Shown here one piece after another: positions 1 to 6,504 of a stretch of 23,117 nt of DNA. Numbering within the stretch: the stretch's first letter is position 1; the number at the start of each line of letters is the position of its first letter. The stretch covers positions 1 to 23,117 of the forward strand of contig DKPB01000003.1 of assembly GCA_002471015.1 (NCBI GenBank). The letters are read 5' to 3'. Source of the stretch: Stenotrophomonas sp. UBA7346. GTDB taxonomy: Bacteria > Pseudomonadota > Gammaproteobacteria > Xanthomonadales > Xanthomonadaceae. The position numbers were made by a program, and so were the translations under genes. A model generated the notes under the pieces. It saw only the letters and a list, made by a program, of their open reading frames with translations, did no database searches and was not told where the DNA came from.

Positions 1-13
1 CGCCTGTCGGCGC

Positions 14-34
14 GCCCCCTTAACTAAAGGGGGC
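14..34. terminator. Perfect 8-bp hairpin at the window edge
   Basis: GCCCCCTT (14-21) pairs with AAGGGGGC (27-34) around a 5-base loop. No T-tract follows on the plus strand, so this may be a transcript-end stem-loop of a gene left of the window or just a repeat arm. Its role is inferred. Confidence 0.35.
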
Positions 35-78
35 TATTGCGACTATTGGTTCGCGGGTAGTGCTTTTGGAACTTTCGT

Positions 79-114
79 GCCCCGATATCGGTTGATGTCG
101 GGGCTTTTGTTTTT
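79..114 (+). terminator. Rho-independent terminator for a gene left of the window
   Basis: GCCCCGA (79-85) pairs with TCGGGGC (98-104), and the stem is followed at once by TTTTGTTTTT (105-114). That is the standard intrinsic terminator form on the plus strand. The gene it would end is not in the window. Confidence 0.7.
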
Positions 115-120
115 GCGCTC

Positions 121-150
121 GTAGCCCGGGTAAATGCAGCGCACCTGGGA
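121..150. repeat. GTAG-headed imperfect palindrome
   Basis: The sequence starts GTAG and is followed by CCCGGGT (125-131) and ACCTGGG (143-149), an inverted repeat with one mismatch. The GTAG head on a short palindrome resembles the REP/SMAG class of Stenotrophomonas. It is probably a degenerate interspersed repeat. Confidence 0.4.
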
Positions 151-208
151 CTTTGCTCGTCCGCTTGCTTGAGTTTGTCTGTTTGCGAGGTTCATTCCCC
201 CGCGAACA

Positions 209-342
209 GCACCCCTCCCCAACCCTCCCCTGCGCCTGCGGCGCAAGGGAGGGAACGAAGCGCGGCCGCACTGCGAACTGACAGATGCCGCTATCTGCCC
301 CCTCCCTTTGGCGCAGCCAAGGGGAGGGTTGGGGAGGGGTGC
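209..342. repeat. Large inverted repeat with G-quadruplex-forming arms
   Basis: The left arm 209-231 and right arm 320-342 are perfect 23-bp reverse complements. Each arm also carries shorter internal pairings such as CCCTCCC/GGGAGGG. The right arm contains GGGGAGGGTTGGGGAGGGG, which fits the four-G-run quadruplex pattern on the plus strand; the left arm puts the same motif on the minus strand. The same sequence family recurs at 8301-8411 and downstream of comM. Confidence 0.75.
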
Positions 343-381
343 TTTGGCTTTGGCTTTGGCTTTGGCTGTGGCTGTGGCTTT
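342..381 (+). repeat. CTTTGG hexanucleotide tandem repeat
   Basis: Four perfect CTTTGG units (342-365) are followed by two CTGTGG variants (366-377) and a partial unit. A second short stretch of the motif lies at 424-438. No gene is convincingly read through it, so it is a simple-sequence tract in noncoding DNA. Confidence 0.8.
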
Positions 382-383
382 AG

Positions 384-464
384 CCCTTCTCCTGCCTGCG
401 GGAGAAGGGTTGGGATGAGGGCGCCTTGGCTTTGGCTTTCCCTTCTCCGTTTACGCGAGAAGGG
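384..464. repeat. Two CCCTTCTC/GAGAAGGG hairpin repeats
   Basis: CCCTTCTCC (384-392) pairs with GGAGAAGGG (401-409), and CCCTTCTC (440-447) pairs with GAGAAGGG (457-464). This is a second interspersed family, distinct from the CCCCTCCCC family. A related hairpin lies in the speE leader at 6460-6478. The rest of 465-646 holds only the GTAG palindrome at 537-559 and the ribosome binding site of the next gene. Confidence 0.6.
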
Positions 465-536
465 CCTGTCCCTGCGAAGGTGGGGATGCCCCGACGGGGC
501 GTATGAGGGGAGCTTTGGGTTTTACGATAAGGCCTC

Positions 537-559
537 TGCCGAGCATGGCTCGGCACTAC
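537..559 (-). repeat. SMAG/REP-type palindrome with GTAG head
   Basis: Read on the minus strand the element begins GTAG and then forms a perfect 8-bp stem, TGCCGAGC with GCTCGGCA, around a 3-base loop. This matches the form of the SMAG repeats (Stenotrophomonas GTAG palindromes, mobilised in trans by RAYT transposases). It is the best single genus marker in the window. Confidence 0.7.
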
Positions 560-646
560 GGATGAGGCTTGGCCTTGCTTCATTCCTTCTCCCGCTTGCG
601 CCGCCACAGTGCGAAAATTCAAACCCCCTGCCCCAAGGATTCCGCA

Positions 647-1399
647 ATGTCCAAGACCGCTTTGATCACCGGCGCCACCTCCGGCTTCGGCGCCGCCGCC
701 GTCCGTCGCTTTGCTGCGGCCGGCTGGAAAGTGATCGCCACCGGTCGCCGCGCCGAGCGCCTGCAGCCGCTGGTCGAAGAATTCGGCGCCGACAAGATCC
801 ACGCCGCCGCCTTCGACATCCGGGATGCCGCTGCGATGGAGGCCGCGCTGGCCGCCCTGCCGCCTGCCTTCCGCGACATCGACCTGCTGGTCAACAATGC
901 CGGCCTTGCCCAGGGCACGGCCGCAGCCCAGCACGCCAGCCTGGAAGACTGGCGCACCATGATCGATACCAACATCACCGCGCTGGTCACGCTGACCCAT
1001 CACCTGCTGCCCAAGCTGGTCGAGCGGCGCGGTGCGATCATCAACATCAGCTCCACCGCCGCGCTGTATCCCTACCCGGGCGGCAATGCCTACGGCGGCA
1101 CCAAGGCCTTCGTCAGCCAGTTCTCGCTGGGCCTGCGCTCGGACCTGCACGGCACCGGCGTACGTGTGACCGCGATCGAGCCGGGCATGGCCGAAACCGA
1201 ATTCACCCTGGTGCGTACGCACGGCAACCAGGCCGCATCCGACCAGCTGTACGGCGGCGCCAACCCGATGACCGCCGAAGACATTGCCGAGCAGATTTTC
1301 TGGGTGGCCAGCTTGCCCGCACACCTCAACGTCAACCGAATCGAGTTGATGCCGGTAAGCCAGTCGTTTGCTGGGTTTCAGGTGGCACGCAACGGCTGA
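647..1399 (+). CDS. ydfG: NADP-dependent short-chain dehydrogenase, YdfG type
   Basis: The 250-residue protein aligns by eye along its whole length with E. coli YdfG, an NADP-dependent 3-hydroxy acid dehydrogenase that oxidises serine/allothreonine and reduces malonic semialdehyde. Visible SDR features are the cofactor motif TGATSGFG (8-15), the ATGRR segment (31-35) that favours NADP, NNAG (83-86), the catalytic Ser136 and the YxxxK pair Tyr149/Lys153. The C-terminal MPVSQSFAGFQV resembles the YdfG ending. The ATG at 647 was chosen over an upstream TTG (569) because AAGGA (635-639) sits 7 bases before it and the SDR fold begins at once. The gene is probably cytoplasmic and monocistronic; a stem-loop follows the stop. 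Substrate specificity is taken from the family, not shown here. Confidence 0.9.
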   Translation: MSKTALITGATSGFGAAAVRRFAAAGWKVIATGRRAERLQPLVEEFGADKIHAAAFDIRDAAAMEAALAALPPAFRDIDLLVNNAGLAQGTAAAQHASLEDWRTMIDTNITALVTLTHHLLPKLVERRGAIINISSTAALYPYPGGNAYGGTKAFVSQFSLGLRSDLHGTGVRVTAIEPGMAETEFTLVRTHGNQAASDQLYGGANPMTAEDIAEQIFWVASLPAHLNVNRIELMPVSQSFAGFQVARNG

Positions 1400-1407
1400 T
1401 TGCACAG

Positions 1408-1428
1408 GGCGCAGCCCTTGGCTGCGCC
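1408..1428. terminator. Stem-loop between convergent genes
   Basis: GGCGCAGCC (1408-1416) pairs perfectly with GGCTGCGCC (1420-1428) around a 3-base loop, just after the ydfG stop and before the end of the convergent PepSY gene. T-tracts are poor on both sides (TTCG on plus), so termination is likely but not certain. Confidence 0.5.
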
Positions 1429-1439
1429 TTCGCGGCTAC

Positions 1440-1880
1440 TCAGTCCAGCCAGCCATCACGCTCGCTGTGCAGGATGCGGCCATCGATGCCGCTCATGCGC
1501 ACTTCCACGCGCTGGTTGCGGGCATTGCGCGCTTCCAGCTTCCAGGTGGCGCCATCGCGTTCCAGCGAATGAATCTCGCGCAGGCCAGCAGCGCCGGCCC
1601 GAGCCAGGATCTGCTCGCTGCCCAACAGGGCGCGACCATCGTGTTCATCGAAGATCTCGCCGGTCGCCGGGTCCACCCACACCTCGGCGAAGCGGCCGTC
1701 AGCGCGCGCCACATCGGCCTCCCACAAGCCGTCGTCCTTCTCGATCTCGTGGATCTGGGTGTAGCCAGCGGCACGCAGCTTCTGCTCGACCTCGCCCATG
1801 CCCAGCGACCTGGTCTGTGCATGGGCGCTGGTGCTCAATGCCGCGGCGATGGCGGCGGTGGCGAACAATGACTTCAACAT
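1440..1880 (-). CDS. Secreted protein with two PepSY-like domains
   Basis: This 146-residue protein has a Sec signal peptide (about 1-21, ending SAHA before QT), so it should be periplasmic. Two PepSY-type units follow: about 25-80, with an alpha segment EVEQKLRAAGY, strands, and the WVDPATGEIFDEHD turn; and about 85-146, with LARAGAAGLREIHSLERDG and the SGIDGRILH turn. PepSY domains are small periplasmic modules thought to inhibit proteases or modulate signalling. AGGA lies just upstream of the ATG. The gene is divergent from a second PepSY gene and a two-component system, and shares with them an upstream region holding PhoP-box-like repeats, so it is probably part of that regulon. The PepSY assignment comes from sequence pattern; the biochemical role is unknown. 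Confidence 0.85.
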   Translation of the reverse strand: MLKSLFATAAIAAALSTSAHAQTRSLGMGEVEQKLRAAGYTQIHEIEKDDGLWEADVARADGRFAEVWVDPATGEIFDEHDGRALLGSEQILARAGAAGLREIHSLERDGATWKLEARNARNQRVEVRMSGIDGRILHSERDGWLD

Positions 1881-1931
1881 GGGGGAGTTCCTTGGGTGCT
1901 GCCGGATCAGCCCGGCCCGAACAGTCTCCGC

Positions 1932-1984
1932 CGCCTGCCTAACAGCACCCTAGCCAGCGCTGTTAGTCGATTGTTAGGCAGGCG
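1932..1984. repeat. 13-bp inverted repeat in the divergent promoter region
   Basis: CGCCTGCCTAACA (1932-1944) and TGTTAGGCAGGCG (1972-1984) are perfect reverse complements separated by 27 bases. A nested pair, CTAACAGC (1939-1946) and GCTGTTAG (1959-1966), lies inside. The symmetry suits an operator read from both directions. Confidence 0.85.
1939..1955 (-). promoter_or_regulatory. Putative PhoP-type box facing the minus-strand PepSY gene
   Basis: Read on the minus strand: GGCTAG, 5 bases, TGTTAG. The half-sites have the same 11-bp period as the plus-strand box, and the first half differs from GGTTAG by one base. A weak GAGACT (1928-1923) lies 10 bases downstream as a possible -10. This is an inferred response-regulator site, less certain than its plus-strand partner. 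Confidence 0.45.
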
Positions 1985-1994
1985 CGCTATTAAT
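1961..1994 (+). promoter_or_regulatory. Putative PhoP-box promoter of the PepSY/two-component operon
   Basis: TGTTAG (1961-1966), 5 bases, then an exact second TGTTAG (1972-1977) gives an 11-bp-period direct repeat. In enteric PhoP promoters such a repeat replaces the -35 box and lies about 12 bp before the -10. Here TATTAAT (1988-1994) starts 10 bases after it. Transcription would begin at about 2000-2001, which is the first base of the start codon, implying a leaderless message. Confidence 0.6.
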
Positions 1995-2000
1995 TGCGCA

Positions 2001-2309
2001 ATGTTTTCCTACCGCACCCTTGTCGCCCTCGCTGGCCTGTCCTTGCTGACGGCAGGCACGCCGCTGGCCATCGCCCATGGCCAGGACGCCGCACAGCAGA
2101 CCGCGCGCCAGGCCTTGAAGCAGGGCCGCTACGTGCCGCTGGAAAACATCGTGCGCGACGCGCTGAAGCGCCATCCCGGCAAGCTGTTGGAAGTGGAACT
2201 CGACGACGGCATCTACGAAGTGGAGATCCTGCGCGCAGACGGCGTGGTCATCGAGCTCGACTATGATGCCCGCAGCGGCGCCCTGCTGAAGACCGAACTG
2301 GACGATTGA
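2001..2309 (+). CDS. Small secreted PepSY-domain protein
   Basis: This 102-residue protein has a signal peptide (MFSYRTLVALAGLSLLTAG and on to about residue 23-25, near AIAHG) and one PepSY-like unit: an ENIVRDALKRHPGK helix, then VELDDGIYEVEILRADG and a closing VIELDYDARSGALLKTE turn. The ATG at 2001 is used because the signal peptide begins there. No ribosome binding site precedes it, and the putative -10 (1988-1994) places the transcript start at the ATG, so translation may be leaderless. The TGA overlaps the ATG of the response regulator (TGATG at 2307-2311). This operon position suggests that the protein modulates or reports to the kinase in the periplasm. That role is inference. Confidence 0.85.
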   Translation: MFSYRTLVALAGLSLLTAGTPLAIAHGQDAAQQTARQALKQGRYVPLENIVRDALKRHPGKLLEVELDDGIYEVEILRADGVVIELDYDARSGALLKTELDD

Positions 2310-2971
2310 TGCGGATCCTGTTGGCCGAAGATGACCTTGAACTGGCCAGCCGCCTGCAACCCTTGCTGGAGCAGGCCGGCTACGTGGTCAGCCACGTCAG
2401 CGATGGCCGTGAGGCCGAGGAACTCGGCCAGATCGAGGAACTGCAGGCCGCCATCGTCGACCTTGGCTTGCCCGGCCTGGATGGGCTCAGCGTGATCGAG
2501 CGCTGGCGCGGCAATGGCCGCGACTTCCCGGTGCTGGTACTGACCGCGCGTGGGCGCTGGCACGACAAGCTGGCCGGTTTCGATGCCGGCGCCGATGACT
2601 ACCTGACCAAGCCTTTCCAGGCCGATGAGCTGATCCTGCGCCTGCGGGCGCTGATCCGCCGCAGCAATGGCCACGCCAGCGCGCAGCTGAGCTGCGGGCC
2701 ATTGCAACTGGAGATCAATGCCGGGCGCTTCCTGCTGGATGGACAGCCACTGTCACTGAGTCCGCAGGAGTTCCGCCTGCTCAGCTATTTCATCCACCAT
2801 CCCAGCAGCGTCGTCAGCCGCGAGCGACTGGGCGAGCAGGTCTTCGACGGCGGCCATGATCCCGACTCCAATGCACTGGATGTGCTGCTGGGACGGCTGC
2901 GGCGCAAGCTTGGCGTGGACATGATCCAGACCGTGCGCGGCCAAGGCTGGCGTTTGGTCGCCCCGGGATGA
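2309..2971 (+). CDS. PhoP-type response regulator (OmpR family)
   Basis: The 220-residue DNA-binding regulator has a receiver domain (about 1-115) with acidic pocket E7-D8-D9, phospho-acceptor Asp51 (IVDLGLP), Thr79 and Lys101 (LTKPF). A winged-helix domain follows (about 128-218) with the SRERL recognition region and the terminal TVRGQGWRL hairpin. Stretches such as VDLGLP, LVLTAR, AGADDYLTKPF and VRGQG resemble E. coli PhoP closely. Whether it is the PhoP orthologue or a paralogue cannot be settled here, so no symbol is given. The ATG at 2309 overlaps the preceding stop; a TTG at 2306 is the only close alternative. Its stop overlaps the kinase ATG (ATGA at 2968-2971). It probably autoregulates through the TGTTAG repeats at 1961-1977. 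Confidence 0.93.
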   Translation: MRILLAEDDLELASRLQPLLEQAGYVVSHVSDGREAEELGQIEELQAAIVDLGLPGLDGLSVIERWRGNGRDFPVLVLTARGRWHDKLAGFDAGADDYLTKPFQADELILRLRALIRRSNGHASAQLSCGPLQLEINAGRFLLDGQPLSLSPQEFRLLSYFIHHPSSVVSRERLGEQVFDGGHDPDSNALDVLLGRLRRKLGVDMIQTVRGQGWRLVAPG

Positions 2972-4296
2972 AGACGCTTTCGCTACGTGCACGCCTGCTG
3001 CTGGCTGGCGGCTTGGGGCTGGTGCTGGTATCGGTGCTGGCCGGTGTACTGCTGGGGCGCTTGTTCGAACAGGCAGCGCGCGACAATCTGGATACGCAAC
3101 TGGAGCAGGACCTGCTCACCGTATTGGCGCAGGCCGAGATCGACGCCAGCGGCAAGCTCACGCTGCGCCAGGAGCCCAACGACGCCCGCTTCCAGCGGGT
3201 GTTCTCCGGCGCGTACTGGCAGATCGCCACGACCGATGGGCAGGTGTTGCTGCAGTCGCGTTCGTTGTGGGACGAGAGCCTGCGGCCACCGATTCCGGGC
3301 ATTCCCGCCCAGGCAAGTGGCGTGGACTTCAGCGGTCCCATGCGGCAGCCCCTGCGCGGCCTCACCCAACAGGTGCGTCTGCCACGCAGCCAGGCGCCAT
3401 TGCAGGTCACCGTCGCCAACGATCGCAGCCAGCTGGATGCCGATGTCGCCCGTTTCCGCCAGCGCTCGGCGCTGGCGATGGCGGTGTTGATCGCGGCGTG
3501 GCTGGCCGTGCTGGTCAGCCAGGTGCAGTTCGGCCTGCGTCCGCTGCGTGCGCTTGGCACACGGGTGGAGCAGGTTCGCCACGGCGATGCCGCGCAGATC
3601 AGCAGCGAGGGACTGGGGCGTGAAGTTGCGCCGCTGGCCGATGAACTCAACGCCCTGCTTGCCCACCACCAGCGCATGGTCAGCCGCGCGCGCAGCAGCG
3701 CGCAGGATCTGGCGCATGCGTTGAAGACACCGCTGAGCGTGCTGCATGCCGAGGCCGATGGCAGCGGCCAGCACTGGCGGCAAACCCTGCGCGAGCAGAG
3801 CCGACGTATGCAGGCCAGCATCGATCGCTATCTGGCCTCGGGCATGGCTGCGGACCGGCATCAGCGCAGTGCCGTCGCGCCTGTCGTGCAATCGTTGTGC
3901 CGACTGATGCAGCGTGTGCACGGCGAGCGCAACATCCGCTTCATCGCTGACGGTATCGATGCGCAGCTGAGCTTTGCCGGTGTGGCCGCCGACCTTGAGG
4001 AAATGCTTGGCAACCTGCTCGACAACGCTGGCCGCTGGGCAGCACATGAAGTACGCATCCAGGCGCGCGCCGATGACCAGCAGCTGCTGATCGATGTCAT
4101 CGACGACGGCCCGGGCTTGGCTGAGGAAGCGCTGCAACAGGTGCTGCAACGTGGCGTACGTCTGGACGAACGCGATGGCAGCAGCGGGCTTGGACTGGCG
4201 ATTGTCGGCGACATCGTCGACAGCTATGGCGGCCGCTTGACCCTGCGAAATACCGGCAACGGCCTGTGCGCAAGCCTGCAGCTGCCACAGGCCTGA
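2968..4296 (+). CDS. Sensor histidine kinase, PhoQ-like partner of the preceding regulator
   Basis: The 442-residue inner-membrane kinase has TM1 at about 11-31, a periplasmic sensor of about 135 residues (34-167), TM2 at about 169-186 and a short HAMP-like linker (about 187-240). The dimerisation/phosphotransfer helix has His250 in DLAHALKTPLSVL. The ATPase domain shows the N box (LGNLLDNAGRWA, Asn353), the G1 box DDGPG (379-383) and the G2 box GLGL (407-410). All catalytic elements are present. It follows the regulator with an ATGA overlap, so the two are translationally coupled. The signal is unknown; divalent cations, cationic peptides or the adjacent PepSY proteins are candidates by analogy with PhoQ. 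Confidence 0.92.
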   Translation: MKTLSLRARLLLAGGLGLVLVSVLAGVLLGRLFEQAARDNLDTQLEQDLLTVLAQAEIDASGKLTLRQEPNDARFQRVFSGAYWQIATTDGQVLLQSRSLWDESLRPPIPGIPAQASGVDFSGPMRQPLRGLTQQVRLPRSQAPLQVTVANDRSQLDADVARFRQRSALAMAVLIAAWLAVLVSQVQFGLRPLRALGTRVEQVRHGDAAQISSEGLGREVAPLADELNALLAHHQRMVSRARSSAQDLAHALKTPLSVLHAEADGSGQHWRQTLREQSRRMQASIDRYLASGMAADRHQRSAVAPVVQSLCRLMQRVHGERNIRFIADGIDAQLSFAGVAADLEEMLGNLLDNAGRWAAHEVRIQARADDQQLLIDVIDDGPGLAEEALQQVLQRGVRLDERDGSSGLGLAIVGDIVDSYGGRLTLRNTGNGLCASLQLPQA

Positions 4297-4324
4297 GCGC
4301 ACACCAAACCGCACAGCCAAAGAA

Positions 4325-4354
4325 AACGCCGCGCAGGCAGGCCTGCGCGGCGTT
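4325..4354. terminator. Bidirectional terminator between the kinase gene and speA
   Basis: AACGCCGCGCAGG (4325-4337) pairs with CCTGCGCGGCGTT (4342-4354), a perfect 13-bp stem with a 4-base loop. On the minus strand it runs into TTTTCTTT, a good tail for speA. The plus-strand tail (CGCTGTTT) is weaker. The position between convergent stops fits both genes. Confidence 0.85.
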
Positions 4355-4381
4355 CGCTGTTTCCCTGCATGGGCTGTTGGA

Positions 4382-6271
4382 TCAGCCCAGCGGTTCGTCT
4401 GACAGGTAGGTGTAGCCGGTCAGGCCCGCTTCCAATGCGGCATCCAACTCCGCTGCACGCTCTGCCGACAGATCGGCGGCGGCCACGCGCTCACGGTAGG
4501 CCGTGCGCAGGTCAGCCAGGCTGTAGCCCACGTAGTCCAGCATCACGTCGGTGGTGTCACCGCGACGCTGCTGGGTGATTACGTAGCCGTCATCTTCCAC
4601 CACTACTTCCACGGCATCGGTATCGCCGAACAGGTTGTGGATGTCGCCGAGGATTTCCTGGTAGGCGCCGACCAGGAAAAAGCCGATGCGGTAACTCTCG
4701 CCGTGACGCACCGCGTGCAACGGCAGCGAGCTGTCCAGGCTTTCATTCTCGACGTAGGTCTTGACCATGCCATCGGAATCGCAGGTCATGTCGGCGATCA
4801 CGCCGCGACGGTCGGGGCGCTCGTTCAAGCGCTCGATCGGCACGATCGGGAATACCTGGTCGATTGCCCAGGCATCGGGGATGGACTCGAACACGCTGAA
4901 GTTGACGAAGTACTTGTCGACCAGACGATCATTCAATTCGTCCAGCGCCGGGCGATGGCTCTTTTCGTCGTAGCTCAGGCGCGCACGCACGCCATTGGCG
5001 ATGGCGTAGAACAGGTCGTCGATGCGCGCACGCTGCGGCAGGTCGATCTGCCCCAGCGCATAGGCACTCAAGCCTTCGGCGTGGAAATGCTGGGCTTCCT
5101 GGAACAGTTCCACCGCCGGGCGCTGGTCGAGTTCCTCGTGGATTTCGCGCAGGTGGCGGATCGCCGCCGGCTCGTCATCATGCGCTTCCGGCACGCGGCC
5201 TTCGGCTGCCTGCTCAACTTCCGACACGTTGGCGATCAGCACGGCGTGATGCGCGGTCATCGCGCGGCCGCACTCGGTGATGATGCGTGGCGGGGTCAGG
5301 CCGTGCGCTTCGCAGGCCTCGGCCAACGGCTGCACGATGTTGCTGGCGTAAGCGTTGAGGCCGTAGTTGATCGAGCAGTAGCTGCGCGAACGGGTGCCTT
5401 CGTAATCGATGCCCAGGCCGCCGCCGACATCGACGTGGCTGATCCTGGCGCCCAGCTGCGACAGCTCGACGAAGTAGCGGGTCGCCTCGCGCATGCCGTT
5501 GGCGATATCGCGCACATTGCTGATCTGGCTGCCCATGTGGAAATGCAGCAGGTTCAGGCAATCGGCGTACTCGGTGTCACGCAGGGCCTTCCACAGGTCC
5601 AGCAGCTGGCGCGGGGACAGGCCGAACTTGGCCTTGTCGCCGCCGCTGTTCTGCCACTTGCCGGCGCCCAGCGAGGCCAGGCGCATGCGCACGCCCAGGC
5701 CCGGCTTCACGTCCAGTGCCTTGGATTCCTCCAGCACCAGCTTCAGCTCGGACGGCTTCTCGATGACGATATAGGTCTGCAGGCCAAGCTTGCGACCAAT
5801 CAGGGCCAGGCGGATGTACTCGCGGTCCTTGTAGCCGTTGCAGACGATCAGCCCGCCCGGCCGGCTCAGCGCCAGCACCGCCATCAGCTCCGGCTTGGAA
5901 CCGGCTTCCAGGCCGAAGCCTTCGCCGTGGTGGCTGGCAAGGGTGCCGGCCACGCCACGGTGCTGGTTCACCTTGATCGGATAGACCGCGGTATAGCCGC
6001 CAGCGTAGTCCCAGTCGGACTGGGCCTGGGCGAAGGCTGCCTGCAGCTTGCCCAGGCGCTGGCCGAGGATGTCCGGAAAGCGCACCAGCAACGGCAGCTT
6101 GGCGCCGGCGGCGCGCGCCGAATCGACCACCTGCGGCAACGACACCGCCGCGCCCTGGGCGCCTGCGGGACGGACCACGACGTGCCCGGCGGCATCGACG
6201 TCGAAATAACCATCAGACCAGTGCGGAATCGAATAGGTCTTGCGGGCCTGTTCGAGGGACCAATCGCTCAT
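4382..6271 (-). CDS. speA: Biosynthetic arginine decarboxylase
   Basis: The 629-residue PLP enzyme converts arginine to agmatine and CO2, the first step of the agmatine route to putrescine and spermidine. It matches E. coli SpeA through the whole core. YPIKVNQ contains the PLP lysine (Lys100). EAGSKPELMAVL, NGYKDREYIRLALIG, GSGKWQ-like LGAGKWQNSGGDKAKFGL, LHFHMGSQ, DVGGGLGIDYEGTRS and ECGRAMTAHHAV are all conserved in order. The start at MSDWSLEQARKTY was chosen because similarity to SpeA begins there; longer in-frame starts (6313, 6442) run back into repeat DNA. The N-terminus is shorter than in E. coli, which has an N-terminal extension. The gene is divergent from speE. It should need Mg2+ and PLP and act as an oligomer, from family knowledge. 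Confidence 0.96.
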   Translation of the reverse strand: MSDWSLEQARKTYSIPHWSDGYFDVDAAGHVVVRPAGAQGAAVSLPQVVDSARAAGAKLPLLVRFPDILGQRLGKLQAAFAQAQSDWDYAGGYTAVYPIKVNQHRGVAGTLASHHGEGFGLEAGSKPELMAVLALSRPGGLIVCNGYKDREYIRLALIGRKLGLQTYIVIEKPSELKLVLEESKALDVKPGLGVRMRLASLGAGKWQNSGGDKAKFGLSPRQLLDLWKALRDTEYADCLNLLHFHMGSQISNVRDIANGMREATRYFVELSQLGARISHVDVGGGLGIDYEGTRSRSYCSINYGLNAYASNIVQPLAEACEAHGLTPPRIITECGRAMTAHHAVLIANVSEVEQAAEGRVPEAHDDEPAAIRHLREIHEELDQRPAVELFQEAQHFHAEGLSAYALGQIDLPQRARIDDLFYAIANGVRARLSYDEKSHRPALDELNDRLVDKYFVNFSVFESIPDAWAIDQVFPIVPIERLNERPDRRGVIADMTCDSDGMVKTYVENESLDSSLPLHAVRHGESYRIGFFLVGAYQEILGDIHNLFGDTDAVEVVVEDDGYVITQQRRGDTTDVMLDYVGYSLADLRTAYRERVAAADLSAERAAELDAALEAGLTGYTYLSDEPLG

Positions 6272-6504
6272 CGGCGTAGCAACTCTCAGCTGTGGATAAA
6301 CAAGGAGGCGCATTCTAACGCCAGCGGGGCAAGGGTCCGTTACAATCCGCGCCCTCACTACCTCCCCTCTCCCCCGGGAGAGGGGTCGGGGGTGAGGGCA
6401 AGCGTGAAACCTGACTGTGACAGGCTTCGCCCTTACCCTCATCCGCCCCTCCGGGGCAGCTTCTCCCGGCGGGAGAAGGACAGCCCCAGCACCCAGGAAT
6501 CATC
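6272..6504. promoter_or_regulatory. Divergent speA/speE promoter region
   Basis: This 233-base gap must drive both genes. On the plus strand TACAAT (6341-6346) is a candidate -10 for speE, giving a leader of about 150 bases that contains the repeats at 6364-6478. On the minus strand TAGAAT (6317-6312) is a candidate -10 for speA. Neither has a convincing -35 at 16-18 bp, so both calls are weak. AGGA (6495-6498) is the speE ribosome binding site. Confidence 0.4.
6364..6478. repeat. Three hairpins and a G-rich motif in the speE leader
   Basis: CCCCTCTCCC (6364-6373) pairs with GGGAGAGGGG (6376-6385). GCCCC (6445-6449) pairs with GGGGC (6453-6457). CTTCTCCC (6460-6467) pairs with GGGAGAAG (6471-6478). 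The plus strand at 6376-6398 carries four G-runs (GGG, GGGG, GGGGG, GGG) that fit the quadruplex pattern. These are interspersed repeats of the same type as at 384-464, here inside the probable speE 5' leader. Confidence 0.65.

Noticed and set aside
169..1572. 467-codon plus-strand open frame across the first gene
   Set aside because: Arg/Pro/His-rich composition and overlap in another frame with the clearly conserved ydfG show it to be a shadow of high GC content.
6272..6442. N-terminal extension of speA from 6442 or 6313
   Set aside because: The extra codons translate the interspersed repeats and promoter region and do not resemble arginine decarboxylase.
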